This document shows, piece by piece, positions 22,354 through 34,481 of a DNA stretch of 64,000 bases. The stretch is from Voacanga thouarsii (Eukaryota > Streptophyta > Magnoliopsida > Gentianales > Apocynaceae), in assembly GCA_026120185.1 (NCBI GenBank), contig JANUWF010001161.1, positions 2,924,001 to 2,988,000 of the forward strand, read 5' to 3'. Made by a program: the position numbers and the translations under genes. The notes beneath the pieces were generated by a model that was given only the letters and a program-made list of their open reading frames with translations, did no database searches and was not told the DNA's origin. Numbering within the stretch: position 1 is the first letter of the stretch; every line of letters starts with the position of its first letter.

Positions 22354-23855
22354 TGATATGAAGGAAATAATGCTTGGCCAGAATTCCTGCAAAACAAGTG
22401 ATCGTGTCTATTCAAAGAATTCCCTCAAACCTTATTCCTCCAGTTATCCATACTACACATCTGAAAGTAAGTATTTCTAGACTTTGAGTTGGAAAAAAAA
22501 TTTAATTTGGAAACTTCGGCTTCCTATTTTATTTTCTTGCGATCCTCCAAGAACTAGCGTCAAAAGAGAAAAATCCATGTGGTGACCAGCTACATCTCAA
22601 GCCATGGTCAGCTAGCCAAGAACAATGAAGAAACAAATTAAAAAATAAATAATAAGCTTGTGCCAGGTGAAGCGCTAAACTAGGTAGATTTTGTGCAGCT
22701 TATGGAATTTTACTAAATTCTAATTGAAAATTACTACTTTTGTTTATGGAGAGATTTTAGGATTATTTTACACTAATAAATACCCTTGGAAATGTAAAGA
22801 ATGAGGTAAGGCATTAAGTTTAATACTTCCAGCCATGTAATATTTTCTTGGAGATTATGTTGAAGGAAATGAACATTGTTCGGAAGTGCTTATTAAAGCT
22901 TTGAGATTTTACTTGTCTATCAGTATTTCTCTAACTTTTATTGTTCTCTTCTTAACAATGTTGTTCTTAAATGTTCTATTTTGTTTTTGGGAAATTGAAT
23001 TCAAGATTATAGTTTATGTTTATGCTATCTTTAGTGATGAATTTTATGATATGTATCTAGTATTTGGTTGCTTGAGCCTATTGTCTTTTTGAAATGATTA
23101 ATTTTCTTTTAATTAACTCGATAGAGAGGTTTGAAGAGGGATGTCAAATAATTAATTCAATACTTATTATTTCTTAATTAATTTACGAAAAAGAATAAAG
23201 GTAAAGACTAAGTAATGTATGGAAGATTTATTTCACCTAGAGATAGGGTTGTTAATTTCTTCCATTCTAGAGAAAGATATTATTGTCACCTAGACATATG
23301 GGCTTTGATTTCTTTTCTTTCTTAAATTAATAATATTACCCAGAGACTGGGATGCTGTTTTCTTAATTATTTGTATAATATGTTTAATGCATCTTTTTGT
23401 TAGATTAATAAGGCAGAGATATCCATTGATTTTACCCTAGATAGGAAATTCATAACTCTAAAAAGTGTGAGTTTCATAATTGTTATCTGTTGTACTAGAT
23501 TGTAGTTGAATTGAACTTGAATCTTGTTTAATATTTTGCCATGTCTTGAAGTCCTTCAATAGGAAATATATGCTTTTATTCCTTCTCCTCTTTCATGATT
23601 CTCCTTGAAATTATCTTATAAAATGTTGGTCTTTTATCAATTGTAAATTTTGTGACTTTCATTGGCTAATTAATAAAATAAGAGTAATTAATGGTAGCTA
23701 TTCCTTAAGGATTGATATTTGTTAATTTCCTATATTGTGCTTTGTAATGAGTGTACTTGCTCCTATGTGTGATTTGGGGTTAATATTTTAACTAAAACTG
23801 AATTAGGAATGGTTTTTAAAATGAATAATTTTATATACCCAAATATGACACATCA
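22354..23855 (+). repeat. Divergent Athila-type LTR
   Basis: The right end is clear: late-U5 markers (AAGGATTGATATTTGTTAAT, GTACTTGCTCCTATGTGTGA) and a terminal GACACATCA at 23847-23855. The ACTTGTCTATCAG word at 22907 matches the family's TTGTCTATGAG, TAATAAATA near 22776 sits where the TATA box should be, and a degraded GTGCCAGGTGAAGCGC lies near 22660. Spacing from these markers predicts a start near 22355, where TGATA occurs at 22354. The start is therefore approximate and no TSD was found. The ORF 22886-23092 is not credible. Confidence 0.6.
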
Positions 23856-25433
23856 CACGCTAGGTGTCCTTACTCAGCATCAAGTGAACAACCTAAATAT
23901 CAATCATAGGCAATTTCCAGGCAGTAAACGACTAGCTAGAATGGCTAATTCCAATATCCTATCATCTCATTTGGAGGAAGACTAACCCCCAAACTCGCCT
24001 TTGTTAGTTAAGATAATCTATCCCTAATGTAAGCTAGTACAACAGTTAAAGTTCCCGCAGGGTACTCAATGTCTTCACCGGTTCACAAGAGTAGTCCATT
24101 ATCATGTTTCTTGAAGGAATACTAGGAAAACATTTTCCATGGGCCAAAATATTTATTTTCAAATGTTTAACATTTTCCAAGTAATTGTTCCTAAAGCTCA
24201 TAAAACATAAAAGGTCAATTGACTTTCCGTTATTTGCATAATATGCTTTGGAATGAAATTAAGCAATTCGTCTTGCGTATTATTGTGAAAACACCTTCAT
24301 TTTCCTCAAAAGATTGCATTCATGATAGCATGGAATTTCATAATACTTATATTGTTCAATAAATAAGATTAAAGCTAGCTTGCATAAAAAAAATTTAAGG
24401 ATTAAAAGAAATTTCATAAATTCTTCTATAGGGTTTAAACTATGTTTAATGTACTAAAATTCCATAATTCAAATATTTAAGGGGAAAAAATGTATATTTT
24501 AGTTCGGTGAAAGAATTAATTCATCATGAATTAAATTTGACAAAATTCGAGAGTTCTTAATTCTCTTAATTCAACCAAAACGCTCATGCTTGAATATATC
24601 AAGAAAACACAAAGCTGCAGCGCAAAAGCTTTTAGCTTTATCAGAAAAATACTTAAACAAACGGAGCTTAAAATCTAAGGGACTCACCTTAGTCTATAAA
24701 ACCAATACTCACACTATCGATGGCTTATGAACTTCCTTGATATAGATCACCTACAATAATAGGGTATTTCCATAAAACATTACTCAAGTATCATAATTCA
24801 ATGCTCTCATGACGTTCTTTTTATTATTCATAGCTTTGTTATACTTAAGTGTTTTGGGAAAACTTTTGCTACACGAGTCTAAATAAGGTCAAACTAAGTT
24901 TTAAATATTCCTAAAACATTCCCCTATAATTTTAATTCATGGAATGCCAAAGCCCTTTCTAATTTGGTTTAATTCTGGTTGCAAAATTTCACTAACATAA
25001 ACAGGCCATTTCTCCTCATAGCTTTGGCAACCCTTGATATTTATCCCATAACTTTCGGAATACAACTCCAAATAATGCCAAATTGGTCCAAACGATCCTA
25101 GAATATTCTGCTACAAACTTCAGGTCATGGAGTTCCAGTATGAATGGTCATCTCATTTAGTTTATTGCTTATTCAAACCTCACTAGAAAATGATCGAAGC
25201 AGAATATCTGTTTTGTGCAGTCAACTTGCACAAATTAATTCTCTTCACTCTTCCATACAATATATACCATTTAAACTTCTTAAAACCTTGTTCATCATCT
25301 AAACTAACTTCTTCTTCATCTAAATGAAGTGTTTTAACCCACATTTACCTCCTAGCTTCCCTGAACAATCCAAATCAACAAGCACATTCCCTATTGACCA
25401 AAACAGAATATTCATATTCCTTCACAGGGCAGT
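23856..25433 (-). repeat. Fragment of chromovirus LTR
   Basis: It is similar to 6260-7450 of the large minus-strand LTR: GCTAGGTGTCC at the start, AATGTAAGCTAGTACAA, a GGTACTCAATGTCTTCACC counterpart, and AAGGGACTCACCTTAGT near 24680 matching AAGGGACTCATCTCGTG near 7410. No LTR termini are present. No coding sequence is visible in this 1.6 kb. Confidence 0.65.
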
Positions 25434-26840
25434 TGATGCATTAAATCTGGGTATATAAAAATCATGCAATTTTGTATGCATTCTAATCAAGTTTAAATTA
25501 AAATATTAATTCCAAAATACACATATGAGCAAGTGCACTCATCCTTAAGCATAATACAAACCATTAATAAGTATCGATTCTGAAGGAACAAATACACATT
25601 AATTACTTTTCATTTAATGTTTAACTTACCAATTAGATTGATAAATAGTAAAAATAAAAACAAAATATATACACAACTCTTGGGAGAGAAAATCATGTGA
25701 TTAAATAATTATTCTTGAAAATACGATATGAATTATCTAACACTTATCACAATCAATCATTATCTTGGCATCATAAAGGAATTAAAAATAGAATCCACTT
25801 CTTTCCCAACCCAGAGAATCACTAATTCCTTATTAAATTAAAAGATTTCCCAATCAATCCAACATAACCAAATAAATGCATTAAACTTATTCCTTATGAA
25901 TATCCTTATACTCTAGACACTATAAACATGAAATTGGCCCATAACCCTATGTTCTAGGTTAAATTAACTAACTTTTGATTACTCAGGTTCAAACCTAAAC
26001 CTTCTTTCCCAATCCAGTTAAGATAACAATTATATAGAATTAACTACATTGAACTTAATCTAACTTCATTTTCTCAAATCCATTAGACCTAAATTCAACT
26101 TCATCAAACTATCAAGAAAAACAAGTAATCAAATAGCAAGAACAACAATCAACTGATAAAAAATTAAATAAATTACAACGTCATGAATCTAAAAATAACA
26201 TTTAATTATAATTAAAATGTTAATCTCAATATTGTTAAAAAAAAAAAAGGTCTTAGAGAGAACTCATAGACAAGCCCTCTTCTTCCCCATTTGAGAAACT
26301 CTTCAAAATAATGCTCCCTTAAGTGATGAATTCCTCTCTAATGAATGATTTTTTCTTTTGCTCCTTGAATTCATACATTAATCTTCACTTGTTTTTGGTT
26401 AAATAGGCCTCTGCATTACTAAAATTCATACTTCAAAAGCCCTGGGCCGAGTTCAAGTCGGAAGCAAGTTAACCTCTTTGGTGATTTCCAATTTTACCTG
26501 AAAAAGGACTTCAAACTGCCACAACAGAGCAAGGCCAACACTAGGTCACTTCATTTGGACTGGCGTCGGTCAAACTCTACAAATATTTTAGTTTGAGATC
26601 TGTTTCATCTATTTTTCCAAAGCCGAGCCACAGCCAATTCAATCATTTTAAGTAAGAATCGGATCAAGTCTGGAAATCTATAATTTCGCTCTAAATCATC
26701 TAATTCTTGTACAAATTCACCAAAAATAATTTCTACATGAAAAACATCAAATAGGAAGGAAAATGACTAGTTATTAAACTAAAAGTGTCACAAAACATCG
26801 TCAAATAACTAGAAAAATATAGACATAATTAGGCCCTACA
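25434..26840 (-). repeat. Athila-type 3' LTR, minus strand
   Basis: On the minus strand it starts TGTAGGGCCTAATTATG at 26840, right after the purine tract, and ends in TGCATCA at 25434. The LTR is 1407 bp. The family markers CATATGAGCAAGTGCACTC (25525) and CTCATAGACAAGCCCTC (26265) are present in reverse. The purine tract on its upstream side identifies it as a 3' LTR. Its partner 5' LTR is not in the window. Confidence 0.85.
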
Positions 26841-28261
26841 GCATTCCCCACACTTATGCTTTGCATGTCCTCAAGCAAACAAGAATTATGCACCAAGCAA
26901 ATAGCTTATGCATAAGACAAAATAATTCATCAAACTCATTCTCAATCAAATTCATTTATAATAAAGCAATAATCTTCTTCCACTATTAAACACAAACTTA
27001 TCATTCATTCACCATTTTCAAAACCCTGCAAACTCATGTATGGAACCAAATAATCCTAATACCATCAAAGTTAAGTTAAACAAGCTCATATTCAATACAA
27101 AAAAAAATAAAAAATTATTCTATCCCTTAAGCAGAAACATCGACAACATAAATCATTTAAGTCAAGCTATTTAACCAATTCAAGCAGCACAAACTCAAAT
27201 TTGCAAACCTCAAGTAGTAAAATAAGAAAAAACTTTATTTTTTTTCAATGACTTAGGAAATTGATAACGTCAAGTGGATGGATTTCTTTTCACATGTCGT
27301 ATTGGCCCCGTTATAGTCATTATCACTTTTTCAGCATTTTTCTTTCTTTTCTTGCCTTATTTGCTCTTTTTTCTTGCCTTCGGGATAGCCTCAAGAGATT
27401 ACCTCCCTTTTTAGCATTTTTCTACATATTACCCCCCCTTTTTAGCAAAAGGACTATAAACTTTCACATAAGAGCATTTTTTTCAACTTAATTTTCCAGC
27501 TCACAAAATAATGATTTTTCTCACTCATTGTTGTTTTTACTTCCTTACATTCTTTATTCATAACTCAAAGTCAAACAAAATTTAAATCCATGAAATAAGA
27601 ATTAATCAAAACTTTTCTCATATTTCATTAAATTGTCCATATTCAAACTTAAAGACTACAACAAAACTCAAATACCAAATATAACCAAGGTTAACGTAAA
27701 TTCTCAAGACTTAGCAAAATCCAACTTAATACACAAGTTTACTTTTTAATAAAAATCCAACCATAATGAATAACAAATCTATATCCAAAGTTAACAAGAA
27801 AATCATAACTCCATCATAAACAAATTCGAAAAAAGTTATCCCAAAAATCACAAAAAACATCTTCAAAATTTTTTTTGATATCTAAAATAAACACAACATG
27901 CAAGAGGAATAAAGAAAGTTTTGATTTGAATCCCTCCCCCATACTTAAGTTGGACATTATTCCCAATAGGCTAGAATATCACCAGAAAAATTATCGATGG
28001 GACTAAAAAGAAAAGGGAAAGAAAGGTAAGATAAAAAAAATATTTTCCATAGCTATGTATTGATGAGAACAATGTTGAATTCATCCAAAAAGAGCATTGT
28101 TTCCTTGACAATGGTTGAGTCATCCTAAAATAAATAAATACAACAAAAAGCGTAAAACTAGAATAAGAAGTGAACATAAAATAAAACAACTAAAGACAAC
28201 TATCTAAGAAAGGTCATTTAACTCAAAAGGAAAAATAAAGAAAAGAAAAATGGAAGAAGAA
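26841..28261 (-). mobile_element. 3' internal non-coding region of Athila-type element
   Basis: On the minus strand this ends in GCTTGAGGACATGCAAAGCA and the purine tract AAGTGTGGGGAATGC directly before the LTR. The same order (GAGGACAAGCAAAGGTTCAAGTGTGGG) precedes the LTRs at 46712 and 56680. The stretch includes a counterpart of the ACTATAAGGGGGCCAATATG segment at 56230. No coding ORF is supported: 27261-27491 and 27971-28189 are low-complexity. Confidence 0.8.
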
Positions 28262-28375
28262 TATTATGAAGCATCCTCCTCAGAATCTTCACCATCCTCA
28301 TCAGCATCATCAACACCATTAGTAGCTCCATGAACAGCTCCTCAAGAGGAAGCACCTCCTCTTGGTATAGGAAAC
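28262..28375 (-). pseudogene. C-terminus of an Athila-type 3' ORF (truncated)
   Basis: The minus-strand frame reads PIPRGGASS, a stop, GAVHGATNGVDDADEDGEDS, then a short acidic EEDAS end and TAA near 28262. Acidic tails like this are common at the C-terminus of the env-like or transposon-domain ORF that lies 3' of pol in Athila-type elements. Upstream sequence is removed because the plus-strand LTR starting at 28376 replaces it, so only about 38 codons remain, with one in-frame stop. The assignment rests on position and composition and is not secure. Confidence 0.45.
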
Positions 28376-29920
28376 TGATAGGGCCTAAATTAGTCATATA
28401 TTTCCTAGTTAATTGAGGTAATTTTGTGATACACTTTGTTCAATAACTAGTCATATTCCTTCATATTTGAGATTTTACCCTTGCAAAGGTATTTTGTGCA
28501 ATATTTTAGATTTTAGGGGTAAAAAAAGACAAAAACATCGCAAAACAGAACAGAGGCAGTGCCAGCCAAGATAGAGGAATCAGCGCCGGCTACGTGCTGC
28601 TGGCACGTACTTTGAGACAAATAAAAATAAGTGAAATGGAGCAGAATAGAACTAAATCGGCGCCAAATAAGAGGTGGGAACCGGCGCCGACTGCAATCTG
28701 GAAAGGATGGCACAAAAATTAAGAAAAATCGATGAATGACAGGAAGAAATCGATCACAATTAGAGCCGGCCCTAGGTAGGAGAGGCGACGCCAGCTGTGC
28801 CCTGATGTTAAGGCGGTGCCTCAATTTTCGTGCACGATTTTTTCTAATTTACAGAGTTTTAGTATTTTTCTACTTCTAATCGGCCAAGAACCCTAAAGGA
28901 ACGACAGTTGGCACTTCGAAAGCCTATAAATAAAAGGAAAACACATGAGACAGAAGAGAATTCACAGATTATAACAGAAAATCACTCAAATCAAAGGAGG
29001 AATTCTTCAATCAAGGAGGATTGTGCAAGAGGGTTTACAAAGGAAGAAGATGGAGGCTTGTCTATGACTGCTTTCTTTTACTTTGTTTTCTTTTTCATGA
29101 ACAATGATATATTAATTATTTTATTGTAATTCGACACTGTTTAGGTTTACATGATTTTTAGAGTTACTTTGATATTTTGATTAATTGATTGTTATTCTTG
29201 GTATTTAATTACTTGTGCTAATTATGAGATTAATTAGTTGTTTCTTTCCATTAACTTGCTAGACCAAAGGGATTGATGGTGGTTTCAATTCAATAATTTC
29301 ATATTTGTTGTCTATTAACTTGCTCAACCAAGGGGGTTAATTGATAAGAACTGGGTGATTAAAGGTTAATTGATGTCTGCCGAGACCAAGGATTCATTGG
29401 TTAGCTTTATGTTTTATGTTTGCCGAGACCAAGGAAATTTAATCAAGGATTGTGTTCAATGCATCTTTCGGGTGAATTAGTTGAGACGAGACTAAGTAAT
29501 GCTAATTTATATAGAAAATAGTGATTTCATGGATTGACCAAAGAAGGGAATCTACCTTAATCCTTCATGATTCCAAGAGAATGGTTAGTTATGCTAATGA
29601 TTAGGTATTTTAAGATCATGTTTGTCAGAATAGTAGTTTGAGTTACCTAATTCTTCATCTTTGACATGTATATATATTATATTATATTATATTATTTTCC
29701 TTTTTATTCTTTTTCACTTTATTGAGTCGGTTAAACAATGAAAGAAAATTCATTAATGCATACTTATTCCTGGAGGATCGACACTCGTTTGACCCCTATG
29801 CTATGTTAATGATGAGTACGCTTGCTCATATGTGTAATTTGGGGTTAACATTTTAATTTAAACTTGATTGGGAATGTGCTTATTTTTATATGATTTTTAT
29901 ATCCAAATCCATACGCATCA
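28376..29920 (+). repeat. Athila-type 5' LTR
   Basis: 1545 bp from TGATAGGGCCTAAATTAG to ATACGCATCA. It contains GC words near 28555-28810, a TATA box at 28925 and the TTGTCTATGA marker near 29056. Gag of the same strand follows, so it is a 5' LTR. The expected Asp-type primer site is missing: sequence after the LTR jumps to ATATCATGAAAGCTTAG, which in the minus-strand sister copy lies just beyond the primer site (50020). ORFs 28513-28824 and 28908-29129 lie in LTR sequence and are not called. Confidence 0.88.
28925..28932 (+). promoter_or_regulatory. TATA box of Athila-type 5' LTR
   Basis: TATAAATA preceded by AGCC, aligned with the TATA box at 4223 in the solo LTR. Confidence 0.7.
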
Positions 29921-30236
29921 ATATCATGAAAGCTTAGATTTTATTGATTTAACCATATGAATATGTAAATATGCAAATATGTAAACATGTAGATTTATAC
30001 AATTGTTCTTTTTGCACAAAGGTGCCATCTTTTGTATCATTTATGTCTTGTATTTTTGTAATCTAATTCAGTAACTTTGACTATGTTTAATTTGACTAAC
30101 ATGTTCCTGTAATTTTGTTAGAATTGTGAATGCCTTTGCCTAACTTATGTTTTTTTTTTCCAGGTGTTATCTTTGGTACATAACCTAAAAATCTGAAGGT
30201 GAGATAGTCGATTTTGATCCCGAAATCGGAAGGACA
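29921..30236 (+). mobile_element. Leader of the gag-bearing Athila-type element
   Basis: AT-rich leader with repeated ATATGTAAATATGCAAATAT words near 29950-29980. The ATCATGAAAGCTTAGATTTT start matches the reverse complement of about 49995-50022, so the two copies share this leader. No ORF. Confidence 0.7.
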
Positions 30237-31563
30237 TTGTCAAAAATCCACTGGACACTTAAAAGAAACTTACTCGCGGACATGGATGGTGCTCAAAATA
30301 ACAATGCTAGAAAAGACAGGAGGGTTATGGATGACTTTGTGAAACCTGTAACCATGGGCACAGGCTCGAGCATCACTAGACCTAGAATGGATGCAAACAA
30401 TTCTGAAATAAAGCCCAATATCATCCAGATGGTCCAAAATATGGTCCAATTCGATGGGCTACCTGAAGAAGATCCTAATGCCCACTTAGCCAGATTCCTT
30501 GAAATATGTGGTACTTTTAAGATGAATGATGTTTCGAAAGATACCATAAAGCTCAAACTTTTTCCTTTTTCCTTGAGAGATAGAGCCAAATCTTAGTTAA
30601 AGTCTTTACCTACAGGTTCCATCACAACTTGGAATGCCCTAGCAAAAAAGTTTCTTGCCAAATATTTCCCTCCAGCTAGGACAGCCAAACATAGAAATGA
30701 GATATTTACCTTCCAACAATTAGATTCAGAACCTTTGTATGAAAGTTCGGAGAGGTTCAAGGAGATGCTGAGAAAATGCCCACACCACGGATTTGAGCTA
30801 GGAATACAGATGCTCATCTTTTTGAATGGCCTTACATTCACAGCATGACAAGTGGTTGACTCTTCTGTAAGGGGTTCCATCAATCATTTGACCCCGGAAC
30901 AAGTATTCCATCTTATTGAGAAGTTAGCTTCTAATAACTATTCTTAGGGAAGTGTAAGGTCTAAAGCTCGTATGCAAGGAATGCACAAAGTGGATGTTGT
31001 GGTAGCTTTGGAGTCTAAGGTGGAAGCGTTGACTTAAAAGATAGAACAAATGGTGATGCCTAAAGACCAAGGGGTAAATGGGAATTGTGATTTCTGTAGA
31101 GAAGGGCACCCAAATCATGAGTGCCAAAATATGGGTTCACTCCAGGAAACAACGAAACAAGCTACTTTTGCAGATAATATCCATCCAGGTAACAATCCTT
31201 ATAGCTCTATTTACAATCCTAGTTGGAGAAATCACCTTAACATTTCATGGAACTACGGAAATCCTCCTAGGTAGGGTTTTTTTAACTTTGGAGGTAATCA
31301 AAGGAACCAACCCCCTCTAAACAACAATTCAGCACCTTCCAAGACACCATTGGAGGACTTGGTTGGCCAATTGGTAAGTACAATGGAGACTAAGTTCCAA
31401 GGGGTTTATGCTACAATAAGGAACTTAGAGGCTTCCATGCACAACTTGGAGAGCCAAATTGGCTAACTTGCTAAACTACTTAGGGATCGTCAAGCGGGGT
31501 CATTATCAGGAAACACTGAAGAAAATCCATGGAATCAAGGCCGGGGAAAACATTGAAGTCATT
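30237..31563 (+). pseudogene. Athila/Tat-type Gag, one frame with premature stops
   Basis: A single reading frame runs the whole length and is interrupted only by in-frame stops near 30596, 30846, 30946, 31037, 31274 and 31465, with no frameshift until the very end. Blocks: DANNSEIKPNIIQMVQNMVQ, EEDPNAHLARFLEICGTFKM, LKLFPFSLRDRAKS, TGSITTWNALAKKFLAKYFP, ERFKEMLRKCPHHG (capsid-type Retrotrans_gag domain), a nucleocapsid knuckle at 31086-31124 (C-DF-C-REG-H-PNHE-C, one residue shorter than the classic spacing), and the C-terminal YNPSWRNHLNISW, LEDLVGQLV and LAKLLRDRQAGSLSGNTEEN blocks typical of Athila/Tat Gag. Protease normally follows, but the reading ends at about 31563 and unrelated non-coding sequence begins. 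Long minus-strand ORFs (30293-30883) are shadows. Confidence 0.92.
31086..31124 (+). other. CCHC-like knuckle in Athila-type Gag
   Basis: CDFCREGHPNHEC: ligand spacing CX2CX3HX4C instead of the usual CX2CX4HX4C. All four ligands are kept. Confidence 0.75.
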
Positions 31564-31697
31564 GTTGCTTTTGGTTATTGTGTTTTGGAACAATTTTTAT
31601 TTTCGTTGTTCTGTATTATTTCTTTTATTAATTTTTTTCATGAATTAAATTTCATTATTCATCACTATTGCGTGTTCATTATTTTTATTTTATGTTT

Positions 31698-31734
<37 letters not shown>

Positions 31735-32712
31735 GAAACTCGGACAAACTGCAACTGGCGCCGGCTAGGACTGGAACCAGCTCCTGCTCCTATCGAGGAA
31801 GGGAGTTCAAATAGGCCATTTTGGTCACTTTTTCTTTCAAACTCTCCAACTCCCTCTCAAATTCTCTCTAACCCGCGCCATCTTCACCTTATAAACTTCT
31901 CAAGATTTGATTTTTCACCTCCCAAACACTTTTCAAACATCAATCTATCCTTCCTTTGCTGATTCTACGGATGAAAAGTCTTTAAATCTTCTATTTTTCA
32001 AGAAACCCCAATCTTCAATCCATATGCAAAGAGCTTGGATTTCTAAAAAAATAATGCATCTTTTGCTTGCATATGCATAAAAGAACAGAAAGGTATCATT
32101 TTTATTGAATTCCCACGGTGAAAATGTTGTAGATGAATTTTTCTAATTTTGGGTATATTTTTGGCCGAAAATTGGGATATATAATGTTCTTTTGCATTGT
32201 GCATTAACTCTTGAGCTTCATGGCATTGGTTATATTATGAGTTAATGATTCTTGGGTACGTGATTCGTTCACATAATCAGTAGGAAGTTTATGCATTTGC
32301 TTATAGGGTATGATTATGGCTATTATGACAATTGAGTAATTAGTACACATTGGCTTTGAATTGTCTACACTTGATTACTATAGTGCCATAATGATTCCAT
32401 CATTCACATGATCATGCTATAATCATTCGTACACATTGGGTCTGCTCAACACATTTATGCTTCACAGTGAGCTTTTATATATACTCTTGCAGGTTGTGTA
32501 GTAAATTGTGGAGATTAATTGGAGAAGATTGAATTGTTTGTGTTTGGTGTGGGATATACTGTAAAGGAGTTTGGGAATAATTGTTGTGAGCTTGGTGAGC
32601 ATTGAGTGGGAGTTGTATGTATTGTGTTTGAACAAGGGAGATACAACCCTTCTAAAATCTTTGAGCTTCTTTGTTTTTATCTTCCTATTTTCACCACTAC
32701 TTACTTGTCAAT
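31564..32712 (+). mobile_element. Region between Gag and the downstream ORF; pol absent
   Basis: Non-coding. It contains an (AT)n run at 31697-31729, one ACTGGCGCCGGCTAGGACTG word near 31753 and a pyrimidine-rich stretch at 31830-31960. No protease, RT, RNase H or integrase motif is found in any frame. The reverse complement of about 48120-48410 shows a similar arrangement after the other Gag copy. The ORF 31459-31962 is Gag tail running out of frame into this region. Confidence 0.7.
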
Positions 32713-33290
32713 ATGTTTAGAGCATGGGGTCAACCCTCAAAAAGGGCTCGAGCTTCTTCTTCCTTATTCCCTTCATCTATAGACCCCTAGTTCCTTAGGC
32801 CAGCTGAGTTCATTGATCTATCATGTTAGGATTGGTATAATAGGAGAGCTTCAAATAAGATTATTGTGGAGCGTACCTTTACACCTACCCTAGACCATGC
32901 CCTCAAACTTGGAATGATGATCAGGAGGCTAGGGTGGGGACCCATAGTACAGCTAAAAGGGGATTATTGCCCAGTGCTCGTTAAGGAATTCTATGCCAAC
33001 ATGGTTGAAAAGGGCAATAAACACTTTCTACACATTGAGACAAGGGTAAAGGGAACCCCCAGCATCATCACCCGAAACCACTTAGCTACTCTCCTACAGG
33101 TCATTAATGATGATACTTGGCAGGGGACAGATACTAACAATCAAAAGATCCATTCTGACCCTAATTGGGATACTAGTAGGACTAGAGCTACTCTAGGGTT
33201 GCAAAAGCACAATACCTTTCAAGCCAACAGCTTCTATTCCAACAATGATCTTACTGCCAACTTTAGGGCTCTAGTCTACATGTTCGACTT
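32713..33290 (+). pseudogene. Env-like / plant transposon-domain ORF of Athila-type element (broken)
   Basis: The frame opens at ATG 32713 with a basic-serine start (SKRARASSS), passes two in-frame TAG stops (about 32788 and 32827), then stays open to the junction at about 33290. The core reads IIVERTFTPTLDHALKLGMM, LGWGPIVQLKGDYCPVLVKE, FYANMVEKGNK and GTPSIITRNHLATLLQV. A charged, Trp-containing domain with FYANM and a later V.G..I-type strand is typical of the 'putative plant transposon protein' domain in Athila-type 3' ORFs. Its function is unknown. The end of the open frame (after VYMFDF, to 33318) is foreign: homology to the minus-strand array starts at about 33293. The original C-terminus is not found. 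Confidence 0.7.
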
Positions 33291-33292
33291 TA

Positions 33293-33750
33293 GGGCTTCT
33301 TTGTTTACCTCTTTTTGAACAATAATACGTAGTGTGCTCAAAACTCCCACAAATTTTGCCCTTACACTCTCTCAAGTTCTTTTGTACCCTATGCTTTATT
33401 ATTTTTTGTGCACATTCCACACAAACTTCCTCATTTCAATATTCCTTACTCCCATGTCGTTTCCCACTTGTGCTTGGCCCTTTATCATAGCCGTCTTTAT
33501 ATGACTCATCTCCACAATCAAGCAAATTCTCATGATCATCTTCATTTCCCAAATAATCTTCTTTATCGTCATATTCATGTTCTCTTCCACTTGTACACGG
33601 CCCTTCATCATGTTCATCCAAATGTTCTATGATCTCAAAATCATCCTCCTCATATTCTTGCTCATATATATTTTCTTCCCCATAACTACTCTTACCAAAG
33701 CAAGATTACCCATCATTATCACACCCTTCACTTTCACTCCAACTAGCCAT
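33293..33750 (-). pseudogene. Truncated gag-like ORF of the array (copy a)
   Basis: It starts at ATG 33750 with MASWSESEG, has one early stop, then stays open through an acidic region (YEQEYEEDDFEIIEHLDEHD, GPSTSGKRH) and a stop near 33436 to a zinc knuckle KICGSFEHTTYYC. This copy keeps His in the CX2CX4HX4C pattern, whereas copy d has Leu there. The frame is cut at about 33293 by the junction with the Athila-type ORF. Plus-strand ORFs 33408-33981 are shadows. Confidence 0.7.
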
Positions 33751-34467
33751 TGTAAATTTTCTTTCATGAGAAGTACCCATAAAATTGAAGTAGAAAACAC
33801 AAGAAAAATTCCTCACTTCATTCCCTTACGTGTTTACACTCAATTTTTTTTTTGTGGTCACTCTTCACTCATGTTTGCACTCTTTTTGGCTTTTATCACA
33901 ATTTGCTCTCCTTCTTTCCTTTTTTTACAACCTTTTAACTCCACACTCAAGTTCTTTCCAACCTTTTCCCGCTTCAGATGATTTTGTTCTACTAATCAAG
34001 TTAACCTAATTCCAAGGGATAAGAAAGAAAGGTGTCTTAAAGCCAATTTATCAAACACTTGATGTGTAACCTCATAACTCAAGGGGTTTCAAAATTCATC
34101 CTCCTGTACCAACCCAAAAACTCAAGAATTGTAGCATCAAAGAACAATTTTAAAGTAAGAACATAGCAAAAACATGAGTTTTATAGCTCACAAAATTAGC
34201 ATGGACATTAGTTATGGGATTTTCTTGGGTTCAAATTTTTTTCAACAAAAACACCTGAGAATCCTCAAAATTTCTACAATTTTAAATCTCAAATAACTTC
34301 CTAATCATCAACCAAATATGTAAGCTCAATTTCTTAACAAACTCATGGCATAATTTGAAGTTCTTGACATTAGAAAAAGGTGATGAAAATTGAAAAATCA
34401 CTAGATCTTGAAGAAGAGTGTACCTTAGCCAAAAGAAAGTTGGTTTATTAGAATTAACACAATATAA
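33751..34467 (-). mobile_element. Leader of array copy a
   Basis: About 720 bp between primer site and ATG, non-coding. It is co-linear with 39250-39970 and 43507-44243. Confidence 0.7.
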
Positions 34468-34479
34468 GCTGTGATACCA
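34468..34479 (-). other. Primer-binding site, copy a
   Basis: TGGTATCACAGC on the minus strand, two bases after the LTR end. One mismatch to the Met-tRNA primer site. Confidence 0.8.
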
Positions 34480-34481
34480 CT

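Noticed and set aside
30293..30883. Minus-strand ORFs of 98 and 96 aa opposite Gag
   Set aside because: Shadow of the Gag frame; no similarity to anything recognised.
33532..33981. 149-aa plus-strand, Phe/Ile-rich ORF resembling a membrane protein
   Set aside because: It is antisense to the acidic gag-like ORF of the array. The hydrophobic look comes from the complement of acidic codons (GAA/GAT to TTC/ATC), and similar shadows recur at 39083-39550 and 43088-43558.
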